From Tyto alba (lineage: Eukaryota; Chordata; Aves; Strigiformes; Tytonidae), in NCBI RefSeq assembly GCF_018691265.1, contig NW_024881282.1:49731122-49795121 (forward strand): DNA of 64,000 nt. Reading direction: 5' to 3'. Position numbers and translations under genes: made by a program. The first letter of the stretch is position 1; the number at the start of each line of letters is the position of its first letter. This document shows, piece by piece, positions 49,576 through 61,400 of the stretch. The notes beneath the pieces are model-generated. The model had not been told where the DNA came from, searched no databases, and worked only from the letters and a program-made list of their open reading frames with translations.

Positions 49576-49657
49576 CTCTCTTAGTTCATCTTCGGTATTG
49601 AGGAATTCTGTGACCCCACTGATGAGCTTCGAATTCATAAATAATGCTTCTCCGTAC
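49576..49657 (-). CDS. TRHDE: TRHDE coding exon, second from last
   Basis: This 82-base exon has an acceptor with a good pyrimidine tract (tttgcccttgcag) and a donor GAG/gtaatt. The first G completes the split arginine codon. The remaining 27 codons begin YGEALFMNSK, continue LISGVTEFLN and end TEDELRE, leaving phase 0. At under 30 codons it is too short to stand out as an open frame. I placed it by translating between the neighbouring exons and matching the TRHDE C-terminal domain. It lies 4,950 bases from the upstream exon and 1,876 bases from the terminal exon. Confidence 0.94.
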
Positions 49658-50931
49658 CTGCAAGGGCAAAAAGAAGATGCACAGAGAGTAAGTGCAAGAG
49701 CCAGGCCAGCTGAAAATTAGAAAGTACTCTACTGTAAGCATAGAAGAAGACATGGGACCAATACTGGGGATCCAAGGGAATAGCACTGGAATTGGGACAC
49801 TGGTATTCCCGTGTTTCATGCTAAAAACCTGGACTGAGACCTTCCTCCAGGCTAAGCTGTTTGTAGTTAACTTTTTACTTGGATGCTACCAAGCAGAACG
49901 GGCTTAACCACAGCCGCAGATAAGGGATCCAAAGGAGGGAACTAAACCACAACACCTCATGCTTAATGAAACAGCTTTTCCTGTAATGACATCAAGCAGC
50001 TCAAAATACAGGTGCCAAAGAAGGAGCAGAGCAGCAACTATGGAGAAGTATTCTGAGGAGCTGTACCATTAAAATAGACTTTTTGAAGTGCTGCAGCCTT
50101 CTCTGCATTTTGTATTAATTCATCTCATCTACATTACAAATAGCCTCTTGATAAGTGAACTGAATAAAATTTTCTTGTTCCAGTATCTGATAATTAAAAT
50201 AAATAATACTGATAGAGCACAATACTGCTAAAATAAACCCCTGGGCCATGATGTAGCATCTTCAAAGAACGAACGTGGAATGAAAATTTGAAAGCTTGGG
50301 CAAGGAATATTTAAAGGGTATGTTATTCAGCAGCAATCAGCAGTGACCTTCTGCAGGTAGTTGCTTTGAAACTGGCCATTCAATCTTGCTGTTCCACCTG
50401 CTTTTCCACAAGTTTTTTTAGTGCCCTAAATGAAGCATCTGCATCACTTATAAGATTAACCAGACTCCTCCTGAACTTTCCATTTCATGTTGGAATAGCT
50501 TGTGGGTTGTTTTTTTTCCAAAGTCTCTAGCATGAAGAATGTAATTCCACTGGAAACCATAAGCAGGTCTTTTGTTCAAGTTAGATGTCATTCAGCATAG
50601 CAAAAGACACTTGACAAATAGTTATCCTTATCTTTATCTGCACATATATCCAAAGCAACATCTAGCTAATCTGAACATGACTGTTTTTAAGATAGGGAAT
50701 CCAGCTCTCCTGTCAGACGTGTAATACCAATAGACTTCTCTACAATTAAGTTTATCTGGGGCAACAATTCAGTTCATACCCTGCTTTTACAAACTGATTT
50801 AGAGGAGGAATTTAAAATTCAAAGTGAAATGAACTAGCACAGCCAAAGTTTTCTGTTCTGCTTCTATTAATCCTAAATTAATTACTCTTAGAAGCTTAGG
50901 TACTATAAGCCACAGTCCCTTCAATAGGGAG

Positions 50932-50992
50932 AAAGAAAGAGAAAGGGGAAGGGATAGCTCCAGGGAGAGCGATAGAGAGAGGGAGAGGGAAG
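50932..50992. repeat. purine-rich (GA/GGGA) low-complexity tract
   Basis: About 60 bases of nearly pure purine on the plus strand inside a TRHDE intron, made of gaaa, gagaga and gggaga words with one pyrimidine-containing interruption. Confidence 0.8.
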
Positions 50993-53900
50993 TGAACTGG
51001 GTTTTTTTAAGAAGATTCTGTTTTAGGGAAGGTATACGCTGTGTTGTTTGCTACCTTTATTTTGAGTGAGAGGAAACACAGTTACAGGTATCAAAAACCC
51101 TACTCCCTGACCACTAATAACTGAATTATTCATAGCTATTTCAGCAAGTACCTCTCTTTTTCCAAAACTCCAGTCACACTGACATATACAGACATCCAGA
51201 GGCAAACGCCTCCTATGGGAAGTATGGATTTCATGGTCCTTTAAGCACGTTTAGGCTTTCTAACAAAGCCCTTTATTATTACAGTCTCTGCTTAGCCTCA
51301 TAATTGACTGCTTGGAAAACTGGAAGCTCCTCTTGATGGGGTCTTTTGACAAGGTTACCAATCCACTTTACAGAAGTGACCTCATAAAAACAGCTGCGGG
51401 GATTTTATTTTTCTTGCAGTCTGTACTATAGCCACAGTGCAAACAAAAGGAGAATTCCTTCCACTGAAAATGATACCTTCATGAATACCTGTGCTGATTA
51501 CTGCCTATTACACATACTTGGTAAACAGTCGCTACTAGCAATTTCTAAATGGGGTCTGCTGGCAAAAATTCTAGAAAAGCCACCTCCCAAAAGAGTATTT
51601 TGCAGGTGTGAATCAAGAATAAATAGAAAAAGGGTTTGGTCTTGCAAGTATCAGTCTTCTCACCCTTCACAGGGAAGACAACAGCAGGGCAGAACCAGGA
51701 CCTTCCAAGCCTGAGCTCCTTGGCAACATCCCAGAGTCATGAGCTCTCCACCTGCTCCTCTACCTCTGGGGATGTGATCCTCAAAGCTTCACATTTGTAC
51801 AGGCTTTGCACTTGTGTGAACTCAACTTGAGAGACAGCATAGTCCACTTACTTTGGACAGATGTAAATGACTTCCCCAAAATTGTCAAATTCTCAAATGC
51901 TGACAAATTATTCAGCACTTGAGGATGAAGGAGTTCTTATAGGCAGCTGTTGGATTAAATTTTCACAGACACACACGTGCACACATGATGAACATGATTT
52001 AGGAGACAAGGTAGTGCATGCTCAAGTAACAGGAATTCAAGCACAGTATTTTCAGTTCTCTTTCTCAGAATTTTATCAGTTTTAGTCCCATGGATTTCTT
52101 ATGAAAGACTCATTAGGCACCTCAATTTCTAAGTCATCTTCATAAATGGGGTATGAGTGATTCTGAAGACTTTATATATTATCAGTACCTTCTGGACAAT
52201 GTAAATACATGCATATTGTAAAAATATAAAAGGATTAGAGTATTTTGTTATCATTCTAACTCTTTGACATGCTGTGTTTCAAAGTTAGAGGAAATAGTGC
52301 TATAGTATAATTTAATCACCCTCAGTTATTTCATATTACTATCTCAAACATCAACACCTTTTATAATAAATTCCATTGAAAAATATCATTGAGATATCAC
52401 CTTATTAATGTTTTGTACAGGGTATTTTAATTTCAAATAAAATTAAATAATGAATCATAATTGTAGAAAAAAGGTGCCTTGGGACAGAGTGTACTTGGAA
52501 CTGTAATTCGGCAATACAGCTAGTATTTTTAAAATGTACTAGTATGGCAAGCTTAAATCAGAAGCCCAGTTTTGCATTTTATCATGTCACTGTTTCACTG
52601 AACATTAAGGGTCAAGGTGTTAGACTAAGTCCACCCTCTCAAAGACTCTCTTAAAAGGTTTTATTATAATTATAAAACAAAGTTATTTTCAATACACATC
52701 CGATATGTACAGCTTGCATGAACTACTTCATTCTATTGCATTGAATCTTTTGGCAATTGATAGAAACTCAACTGGATGTCCCTTTCAGAAAAATGCAATT
52801 TCTACAGTCCTTTTGATGGCTTTGACTTGTGTTTGGAGATCAAACTGAATTTAGATAACAAAGTCAGTGTTGGGCAGAGACAGAATCTCTGTTATTTTTT
52901 CATTAAAAAAGGACAATAACAGGTTTTTGATGAGGTCTTACTGATTGTTAGGAACACAGATTACATAGTGATACGTTCCAAGCAAGTGAGATAAATAAAA
53001 TTCATATTTTAGATGAAGTAAACTTTATAAAATTAAAACAAACAAAAAAATTGGCATGTGGCATAGTTTTCTAAATCTTGTCCATATGTCTACACTGCTT
53101 AACCTTGTCCATGTCTAAAATCACAGGAGTTAGCTAGGTTGTCAGGTGAACATACTGGCTATGTGTTTGTAACTTCTGCATATGTGTTTGTAGTAATACA
53201 GATTTTGACAGATTTATGCCCAAACTCTGTACAAATACCTGGAGGAAAATTAAGAATTATTTGCTATCCAGAGCATAACTAACTGCACTGGGTTGCATAA
53301 CAGTAATGGGCCTGTCATCCACTTTCTGTGTAAAAGTCCAGTTTCTGGAATAATCATACCAGAAGCAGAGGATTCTTAACTTTTAAACTCTTCAGCACTC
53401 TTAAAGCTTTTTGGAAATTGCTTTAAAAAAATATGCTCCTGCAGCAGAAACTTCCAAACCCAATTCCAGCTCAAACCTATTTTTCCACCAGAACTTCTAA
53501 AAGCTCACTATACTATAAAGTATTATCCAAAATAGCATGAACAACTTCTTGAATCTCTAGGAAAGTTGCACAGTCTTTGAGTTTCCTTGATTCTTCTTTT
53601 GATGCCATGAAACCTATAGTAAGTTTGTACCTGTATTCACCAGGCACTAGTATTTAGTTGCTTAAATACAGCATCTTAAATATACCATTTAAAATATTCT
53701 GCGGTACACTAGATAGCTCCTCGCCAGTCCAGAATGGAACAGGTCTCCAATACTTTTTCTGCCAATACCATGGGAGTGGCCTGGTGTGCAGTGTCTAAAG
53801 TTCTTGGACACCTGTCTTTAAGAACTTGAACCTCATTACAGTTGTGGCCCTTTCTAATCTGTCAGTATCAGGTGAGCTATTGTGAAATCTTTCAGACCCT

Positions 53901-54370
53901 CAGGTTGTCCCTAAAGAACTAAATAAATTTCCCATTCATTGAATTGATATCAAAATCTTTATCAAAAAGGATTTTGAAATGTTGACTGGGCTCCTGAGTA
54001 GGAGCATGTAGCACTTGTTCAAAGAGAAAGAGAAGCAGTTATAAAGAACAACCTTGTCTCTTCCTGTTAATCTATTTTTAATTCAAAATGTTGCTCCTCT
54101 ATTACTTGAAACTCACCTGAAACAGAATGGAAAGAAAGGGGATGACACTCTATTAGCATCCTTTTGAAAACAGAAATGTTTCAAAAAGGGTTTGGTGTTT
54201 TTTTCCACAGTTGAAATAATGTTCTTGAAAATATTTCTTTTCTATCACACAAAATCAGCAAAATTCCTTTGGGAACTGCTGCTTTTTTATCTATGTAAAA
54301 GTAGAACTGCAGCACTTGACATATAGATAGAATTCATTATCATAAGAGCAGACACAATATAGTAATAGAG

Positions 54371-54384
54371 ATATATATATATAT
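54371..54384. repeat. short (AT)n microsatellite
   Basis: Seven perfect AT dinucleotides in a TRHDE intron. Confidence 0.85.
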
Positions 54385-54607
54385 ACAGATGATCACTAAG
54401 AGATAAATGTTTCTATGCATCTGTGTTATAATCCATGAATAAATGCATTTATGACTCATATGTATGCATTTCATATTTAGAGACATCTCTATTTATGGAT
54501 TAAAAGAGAATGGACTAGATTCAGGAACTTACATGAATACATACATATACAATACTTACACGAATTACTTCAAAATAAGAAAATTAAAATAAATTTGGAC
54601 TTTTTAC

Positions 54608-54748
54608 CTAGCATTTAATATTTTCCATTTTTCTCTGAAAAACTTCCAAGCAAGATCCCTCCCATGTGGATTTCGAGCTACGTGGATTATCACATCAATT
54701 GCATCCTGATCCAGGACAACTTCTGAGTTGAGAGACAAATTCAAAAGT
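54608..54748 (-). CDS. TRHDE: TRHDE coding exon, third from last
   Basis: This 141-base exon follows the previous one after a 538-base intron. The acceptor is ctcctgctag and the first base (A) completes the split arginine codon AG/A. It then encodes LLNLSLNSEV, VLDQDAIDVI, IHVARNPHGR and DLAWKFFREK before ending in AG at the donor (gctag/gtaaaa). It is part of the alpha-helical C-terminal domain of the M1 peptidase, which packs over the catalytic domain and helps shape substrate access in this family. Phases match on both sides and there are no in-frame stops, so the exon is intact. Identification is by direct recognition of the TRHDE sequence. Confidence 0.96.
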
Positions 54749-55286
54749 CTAGCAGGAGAAACAGGGAAAAAAGTCCTATTTAGTTTTACGAACATATAGG
54801 TTAACAACAGCACATCAGAAAACTCGCAAAAAAAAAAATCACTGACAAATGGTTTCCTTAAGTCTCCAATTGAGTTCAGTCATTTATTACGATTCTAAAG
54901 ACAATACACATTTATGAATCAGAAAAATCTTGATGTAAAAGGATTTCAGTAAAAGCTGAGTAGAACTTTACACGTGCATTTTTATGAAATCAGTAAGATC
55001 AGACTGGTCAATCCATTTAAATAAAGGATATGCTAACAAAAAAAATAACAGCAACTATTACAAGATTTTAAACATTTCCAATAAACATAGGAAAACTTGG
55101 AAGTGAAAAGGCATAATATGTATCAATTTTCATATGTATTAATGCAAAAACATAAGACAGTTTAAACAGACAGTTTGTGCTTGAAAAGCAAAGTTCTTTC
55201 ATTTGAACCAAAGCTCAAGTGATGATCCATAAATGTTGAAGTGATTATTGGTGATAGTCAGATACAGATATATAGTATCTTTGTAC
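54749..55286 (-). other. TRHDE: TRHDE short intron (538 bp)
   Basis: A compact intron between two well-conserved exons, with GT at 55285-55286 and AG at 54749-54750 (minus). AT-rich, nothing else recognised. Confidence 0.92.
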
Positions 55287-55454
55287 CTGTTGAGCAAGTT
55301 TCTGTCATCACTGCAAGTTAAGGCTTCTAACAATATTTTCTTCTCAGACACAGCTGTGGTAGAATGAAATTTCATCCAAATGAACTCCCATACATCTTCA
55401 TCCATCAGTGAAACTCCTGTACAATAGACAATGTCTCTCACATTGAGTGGGATT
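55287..55454 (-). CDS. TRHDE: TRHDE coding exon, fourth from last (partial gene)
   Basis: This is an internal exon of thyrotropin-releasing-hormone-degrading ectoenzyme, a type II membrane M1 zinc aminopeptidase that cleaves the pyroglutamyl-His bond of TRH outside the cell. The 168 bases read from an acceptor (ttttatag) to a donor (CAACAG/gtacaa). The exon starts with the last base of a split codon and ends with two bases (AG) of another. It encodes IPLNV, then RDIVYCTGVS and so on to SDDRNLLN. I recognise this as the ERAP1-like C-terminal helical domain, nearly identical to mammalian TRHDE as I recall it. The zinc site (HExxH) lies in upstream exons outside the window. The ATG-like start at 55441 is really an internal GTG valine codon, so it is not a translation start. 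Confidence 0.96.
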
Positions 55455-58400
55455 CTATAAAAGAAATCAGTAATAGTATTGTGGTAAATAAGCAGCCTCC
55501 TGATATTGGAAAGAAAGGAGGAACATCACTACATTTATGAGACTCAAAAATTAAAGTATTAAAGTGCAACAGTAATCTTCTTTTTTTTTTTTTAATTATG
55601 TTTGCATCTCTTTACTGCCACCAAAATATTCCAATTTTCCAGGCCATCCCAATGGATTTCTAATGAGTAACACATGCTTGCCATTCTTTTCATAATGCTG
55701 TCACATTGTCAGGAGACTATAAATTATGGCCATTCAGTTCATCAACACATAATATGACACATAACCGGCAAGACAGGTAACATAAGCTCTCCAGATTAGC
55801 ATGGGATCTTATCACTCTGTTGCTGGGCTCTAAGCCAAATCTCCTCTTCTTGTCCTTAGTACTGAGGTTTTAGAACAAGAGCTGATCAGTCAGGATCTTC
55901 TCCTTGCTCGTGTTGTAATGTGTTCCATCTTCATATAGTATCATGCAAGTAAGGAAGGATGTGCTGACACAATGCTACTTAAAAATGGTGTTTTCAGGAG
56001 TGAAGAAAATAGAAAGATCCATTCATTCTTACAGTATATTAATATCAGTACCAAATGAGCTATGCCATAGGATGGGTTGTGAACTGTGATTACTGCTCAA
56101 GTACTACAAAATCAGACTACAGCTAAATGAAACATTCTTGCAGCCAAATTCAGACCTAGTATAGGATGTGCATATGCACCATTTTCTTCTAAAAAAATCT
56201 CAGGACTTTCAATTTCCTACCCTGCTTGTTTCCTACACAAGCACAGAAGCTGAAGCATTTGTGAGTTAAAGGGTATTCCTGCAGATAAAGCTAGACATTT
56301 CTCAGAGGAATACATTTCTGATTTGCAGGAAAGAACACCCTCTTTTTGTTGGTGAAAATTATACCAATACAGTTCTCTACTTATTAATAGCTAGGCTGAA
56401 ACACCTCTGGAACTTCATATGCAAGACCTCTTTAGAGAATCTAGAAGTACATACAGCTGCTGTCAGTGTCTGGACAGTGACACAGTGGGACAAAGAATGA
56501 AATTACCTCTGTAAAATCTGATATCAAATCTTAAACAACACAGAAAGAAAGATTACATCAATACTTTAATTATAAGACTTTCACCAAAGTCTTACACCAT
56601 AGACTGGGCTATCTCAGTCCATAACAAAGAGGTTCTTTTACTCCCATCTATTCATTCTCCAGAAAAAGCCTTCTTCCACTGAAATTTTCTATTACTGGGC
56701 TCTATGATGAGTGTTCTTGTTAAAAAAATTCTTCAGCTGATCTCTTTGGCCATGTCTGAGTCCCTGGAACATGAACCCAGTGTGGCTTTTCAGCATTTCA
56801 AAGTGTTGATTCCTCTTCAGTACTTCATTTTGAAGTAGCCAAAGTAAGAAACCATATGCTGATGTCTGTGAAGGATTACAGTCTGTTGTTGCCTCTATGG
56901 GGTTAGCTGGTTCCAACAACTATGATGGTTTCTTGAAAAAAAGAACAAAAGGAGTACATAGCTAAATTAAGGAAAAACTGGGGAAAAAAGTGCACTCCTC
57001 CTACTAATGCCTGAAGAACTTTGGAGAATTAATGCCTACTGTTTTTTTGTTATGCTTTTTCTGAGTAGTAAAGAAGTCCTGAGGTTGAGGCTTTGTCTAT
57101 GTTCTCTGGCGAGTGTAGTCATCATCTCAGAGTGTCTATCTACAGGTTTAGACGCAGACAGTCACATGAATATTGCTTCTGCTGAGCTGACATGGCTCAG
57201 GATAGTGCTGCTGCTTGGATATTTTTTAGCAGAGTTCCATGCTAACAGAGCCACAAAGGGTTGCCTCGACTAGTGCTGAGATATTTTGCATTTGATGCAG
57301 ACAAACCCAGACATCTATTTAGGAGTAAACTCTCCAAAGCACAACTGAAAGGGTAGGCAAGAGAAATAGGGTAGGCTGCTAGGAATGTGAAACTTATAAC
57401 TATGCATAGCACACACCAGCAATATTGCCTTATAAGGCAAAATTGGAGGTGAAATGCCTCATCTTTGCCACGAACTGCTTCCATCTAGCCTGAGTAAATT
57501 GGTACTACAGTGCAGATCCTGGCATGGTTCGAGATCTTTCTGTTTATTCTCCTTCCACCACCAAATCACTGTGTGAGAACATGCCCTTCCCACGCTGTGC
57601 CAGGCAATGAGCACTGTTGTGGTTATGACCACATAGCTCAAGCAATTCCTACAGGTCACTGACACATTGATGGGACCTCCAAAAAATGCATGTTCCACAG
57701 TTCCTCCCCCTTGATGCTTCCCATTGCCTTCTTAGATTTTTCACACAATGTTCAGATGACCTAAAACATTTGGCACTGAAAAAAGTTATCAACTCTCCTT
57801 AGATTTACCTGAGATCAGGAAGTTTTGGTTTATGCATTGTCTATGCAACTGCTTCTGTGGTCCCTATAGAACTGCTATGACAAAACCAAGGAATTCAGAA
57901 AATCATTAAAGCTAACCAGATCCATTAAAAGAAACAGTGTTGAAACAGACATGGGCAATAAAGAAAAAAAATTATCACTCTCACCAGCATTTCCATACTA
58001 CTGAGTTTTGATTCTCAAAAACTGAGTTAACATTAGTAAAATGTGAGTTTGGTTGACATTTACAGAATTATCAATGTGTGCTAGGTGCTGAATTTCCATT
58101 CACTGTAATGGAATTTTTACTTCTTATTTGAAAGTCTATCATTAAGCCCTTGTTGCGATATTTCAAACATTAATGAATATCAACAATTTATTCTTCCCCC
58201 ATTTAACATTTCTTTCAAAAAGTACACGCAGAGGAAACTGCATATAACTGAGCCTATAACAGAAAATTAAGGTTACATATTTAAACACAAGAAATCAAGA
58301 CATACTAAAATTAGTGGAGCAGATATTTAGGTGCTGTCTTTGTGTTGGCTTATATTAACTCAGAATGAGGCTTGAAGTTTTCTAAATAACTGCAACTCTC

Positions 58401-61400
58401 TCAAAACTTCATCTCAGCAACTACCGTAACATAAATATGCAGCCAAATACACATATACTTCATAGAACATGAAAGTGGTATCAATTAGCATTTTGATTTT
58501 CTGATACACTAGATTATTTATCTTTAAAGCACAATTCACCATCTTATGTCTTTTTTTACTTTTAATTTGGGATTTAATACATTGACAGTAGCCATAAGAA
58601 CATACACTAAACCAAAAGGATGTTGCTATCCTGGCTGTGGGACCAAACAACCCGTTGCCCCAAATCTGTTTTATCATATGATATCTGAATATGAAGAATA
58701 ACTGAACCCAGTCAAGCCTTATTTCAATGAAGGAAGGACTTTCTATCTTGACACAAACACTAAATAATTTTTTTAGAAGCACATACAGTAGCTATGAAAA
58801 GCTACAAATTACTCCTGTGAGAGCCTTGTAATCAGAAATGTAGACAGGGGGGTTCTTCTTGTGGAAATGAAAATTGTTTATGAAAATGTGAATATCCCCA
58901 AAGTCATTTCCCTATTGCCTGAAGAGAGAGCCCGCTAATTGAATTTTCTCCATTTGAGGGTATTTTTGCTTTCTCTCTCCTCCAGTCATTATGGGCCTGT
59001 ATTTCATCGTTATCTAAACATGTGAAATCTCCCCAGTCTACAGATTTTTTAGTTTTATAGCTTTGTGGAAAATGTTGTTCTAAAATTGCAGTTCCAAGGC
59101 ACCAGATCAGCATGTGGAGTGTTTGCCCCCTGTATTAACTGAATCAAGTGGATAAAATTACCATTGTTTCAGTTCAGCTTAGGTAGTAACACTGCAGAAC
59201 ATATCCCCTTGTTATATTAAACCTCATGTGGGCCTTCAAGGCTGCTCTCATTTTTAAAGAGCTAATATGATTGATGGATACTTCAGAAGAATAAAGATAA
59301 ACTTTTGAAAGCATCACTTTAAATGGCTTTTATTTGAATACTGATACAATTTATTTAACTTTTTTTTTCTTGCTTAAGAGATATGATGGTGAGAATGAAA
59401 TATGTAGCTAGCAGAGCTCATGTTTAAAAATTAAACACTTTGGGAAAAAAGTTAAAAATTAAACAGTTGGAAAAAAATTAATTAAAATCGTGCTGTGCCT
59501 TTACAGGATTTTTTTTTTTTCAAGAGTGAATAATAAAGCTCTACAATGAGCTAAGAATAATCTTCTAAGTTATAATTAATTGGTACATACTTGCTCCTAT
59601 TTAAAGTATGTTCTAACAATTGGAGATACACTTATAAAATTGGATCATAATTATTTATCTTCTGGGCAAATTGTGTTCTAATTTTTTAAAATGTAATTGC
59701 ACACAGTTTAGACTGTTCTTTGATTAAGTGACAAATTTCAGTACCATTTAGGGTACTATTTGACAAAGAAAATTAATCAGAAACGTTACTCTTTATTTTT
59801 GCAACTATTTAACATTTAACTTACGCCTATTTTTCTTGATGACTATATTTATAGTCTTGTTTAATAGGTTACAAAGCTCAGATAAGAAATAACAACGAAG
59901 TGTTGGTACTTTGTTGGCAGACCTGTAATACAGATTCTGTTATAAGGAACAGCACCACGCAAAGTTTATTTTTTAAGATGGCAGTCCCAAAGCTTATACT
60001 CCCATTCTCTATTACAAACTCCAGGAGCCATGCTGCTGGCACCACTGCACATACAGAGGAAGGGATGATCATCCCCCATAGTCCATGTCCAGTGTGAAGA
60101 GAAAGGGCAGAATTTTCCCTTGAAAATTGAAGCACGGAGATATGATGAGCTTGACATTCAGGTGCCTGTCACTCATTGAATTTGGGGGATACTAACCGAG
60201 GATATGGCTACTTGGGGTGTCTGTGGCAAAGCTACGCACGGACATCTGGCCTCCTCGGTTCCTGTCCTGGGATTCTGAGCTTCAGGTATCGCATGGGTCT
60301 GACTGACACAGGCAGAGAACACAACCCCCAAATGATGGTTACTGCTCCCTTCCCTTCCCACAGCAGATATCCCGTAACTGAACACATGACTAGCCCACCC
60401 AAAGCTCTTCAACACTGATTTTAACAACTGAGGGGTGAGTTAAGCACTTCTTTGTGAGACTAATCTCTGAGTAGATGTGCTTTGTTTTGTCCCTTCTGGA
60501 CAGTGTTTGCAACAAAAATATGGTCCTTTCTGTTCAATTGTTTTGCAAAGTTGTGGAGAGATCATTCCTGAATGAGAAAATTGGAGACAAATCTATCTAA
60601 CTTCCAAGGACTGCAAATTAACTACTGCTAAACCATAATCACTACATATAGGGTAATTTTACTGTGATCACACACAGAAGTCAGAAGGTAAAAATGGTAC
60701 TTGAACAAGCTGCCCCATAAAGCCCAATTTTGTCTTTCACAAGATGAAATCCTCTCTTTACAGACATGCTCCCCAGATGGTCTTTCAGAGCACTAACTCC
60801 TTGATTAACTCGTGCACTCAACAGTGGTTTTGTCCTCCTTAAACCATTTTATTGACTTGAGTGCAAGATTCTACTCAAATGTTGTAAAAACCTATTAATT
60901 AGTTAAATCACTTAAGCAACATTGGCTGACAGTAGCTGACAAAACTCCAAAAACAGTTCAAAATGCATGAATAGCTATGCCTGACTTTTTTCAGTAATTA
61001 AAACTTCTAGGGGTTGAGAACACAGAAGAAGGGGCCCATTTTATTGTTTTACATGCATCAGACATTCATGTGTGAAAAAAATGAAAATAATTCTAATTTT
61101 TCCATGTTTGCCGCTAATGATTTCCAAAAATAGCTGGTGGGCATCAAACCTGTGAAAAAAGTTAGTGCCTCTTCCAAGCAACTAACAAAAACAATTAACC
61201 CATCGGCCACATTCCCACAAATACTTATGTACGTGGTTAAACTTAAGTACATTTTTAAGCTGTTGCAAGACTGTTGCACTAGTGTGCCTGTGTGGAACAG
61301 AGCAGCAAAACTATGTATCTCAAGTCATTAAGAGAAATAAGGGAGGAGGAAAAGGAAAGGAAAAATGCTTTGTTTGAAAAAAACATTTGATTTTCTATCA

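Larger units (their letters stand above)
49658..54607 (-). other. TRHDE: TRHDE intron (4,950 bp)
   Basis: Bounded by GT at 54606-54607 and AG at 49658-49659 on the minus strand. It contains a purine-rich stretch (50932-50992) and a short AT dinucleotide run (54371-54384). No other coding exon or recognisable transposon was found. Confidence 0.9.

Noticed and set aside
55199..55286. Extension of the TRHDE open frame past 55287 (YKDTIYLYLT...)
   Set aside because: This is intron read-through. A good donor (CAACAG/gtacaa) lies at 55286/55287 and the next exon completes the arginine codon in phase.
57007..57273. 88-codon plus-strand open frame with hydrophobic stretches
   Set aside because: Lies antisense within a TRHDE intron, has no recognised family and shows no splice context.
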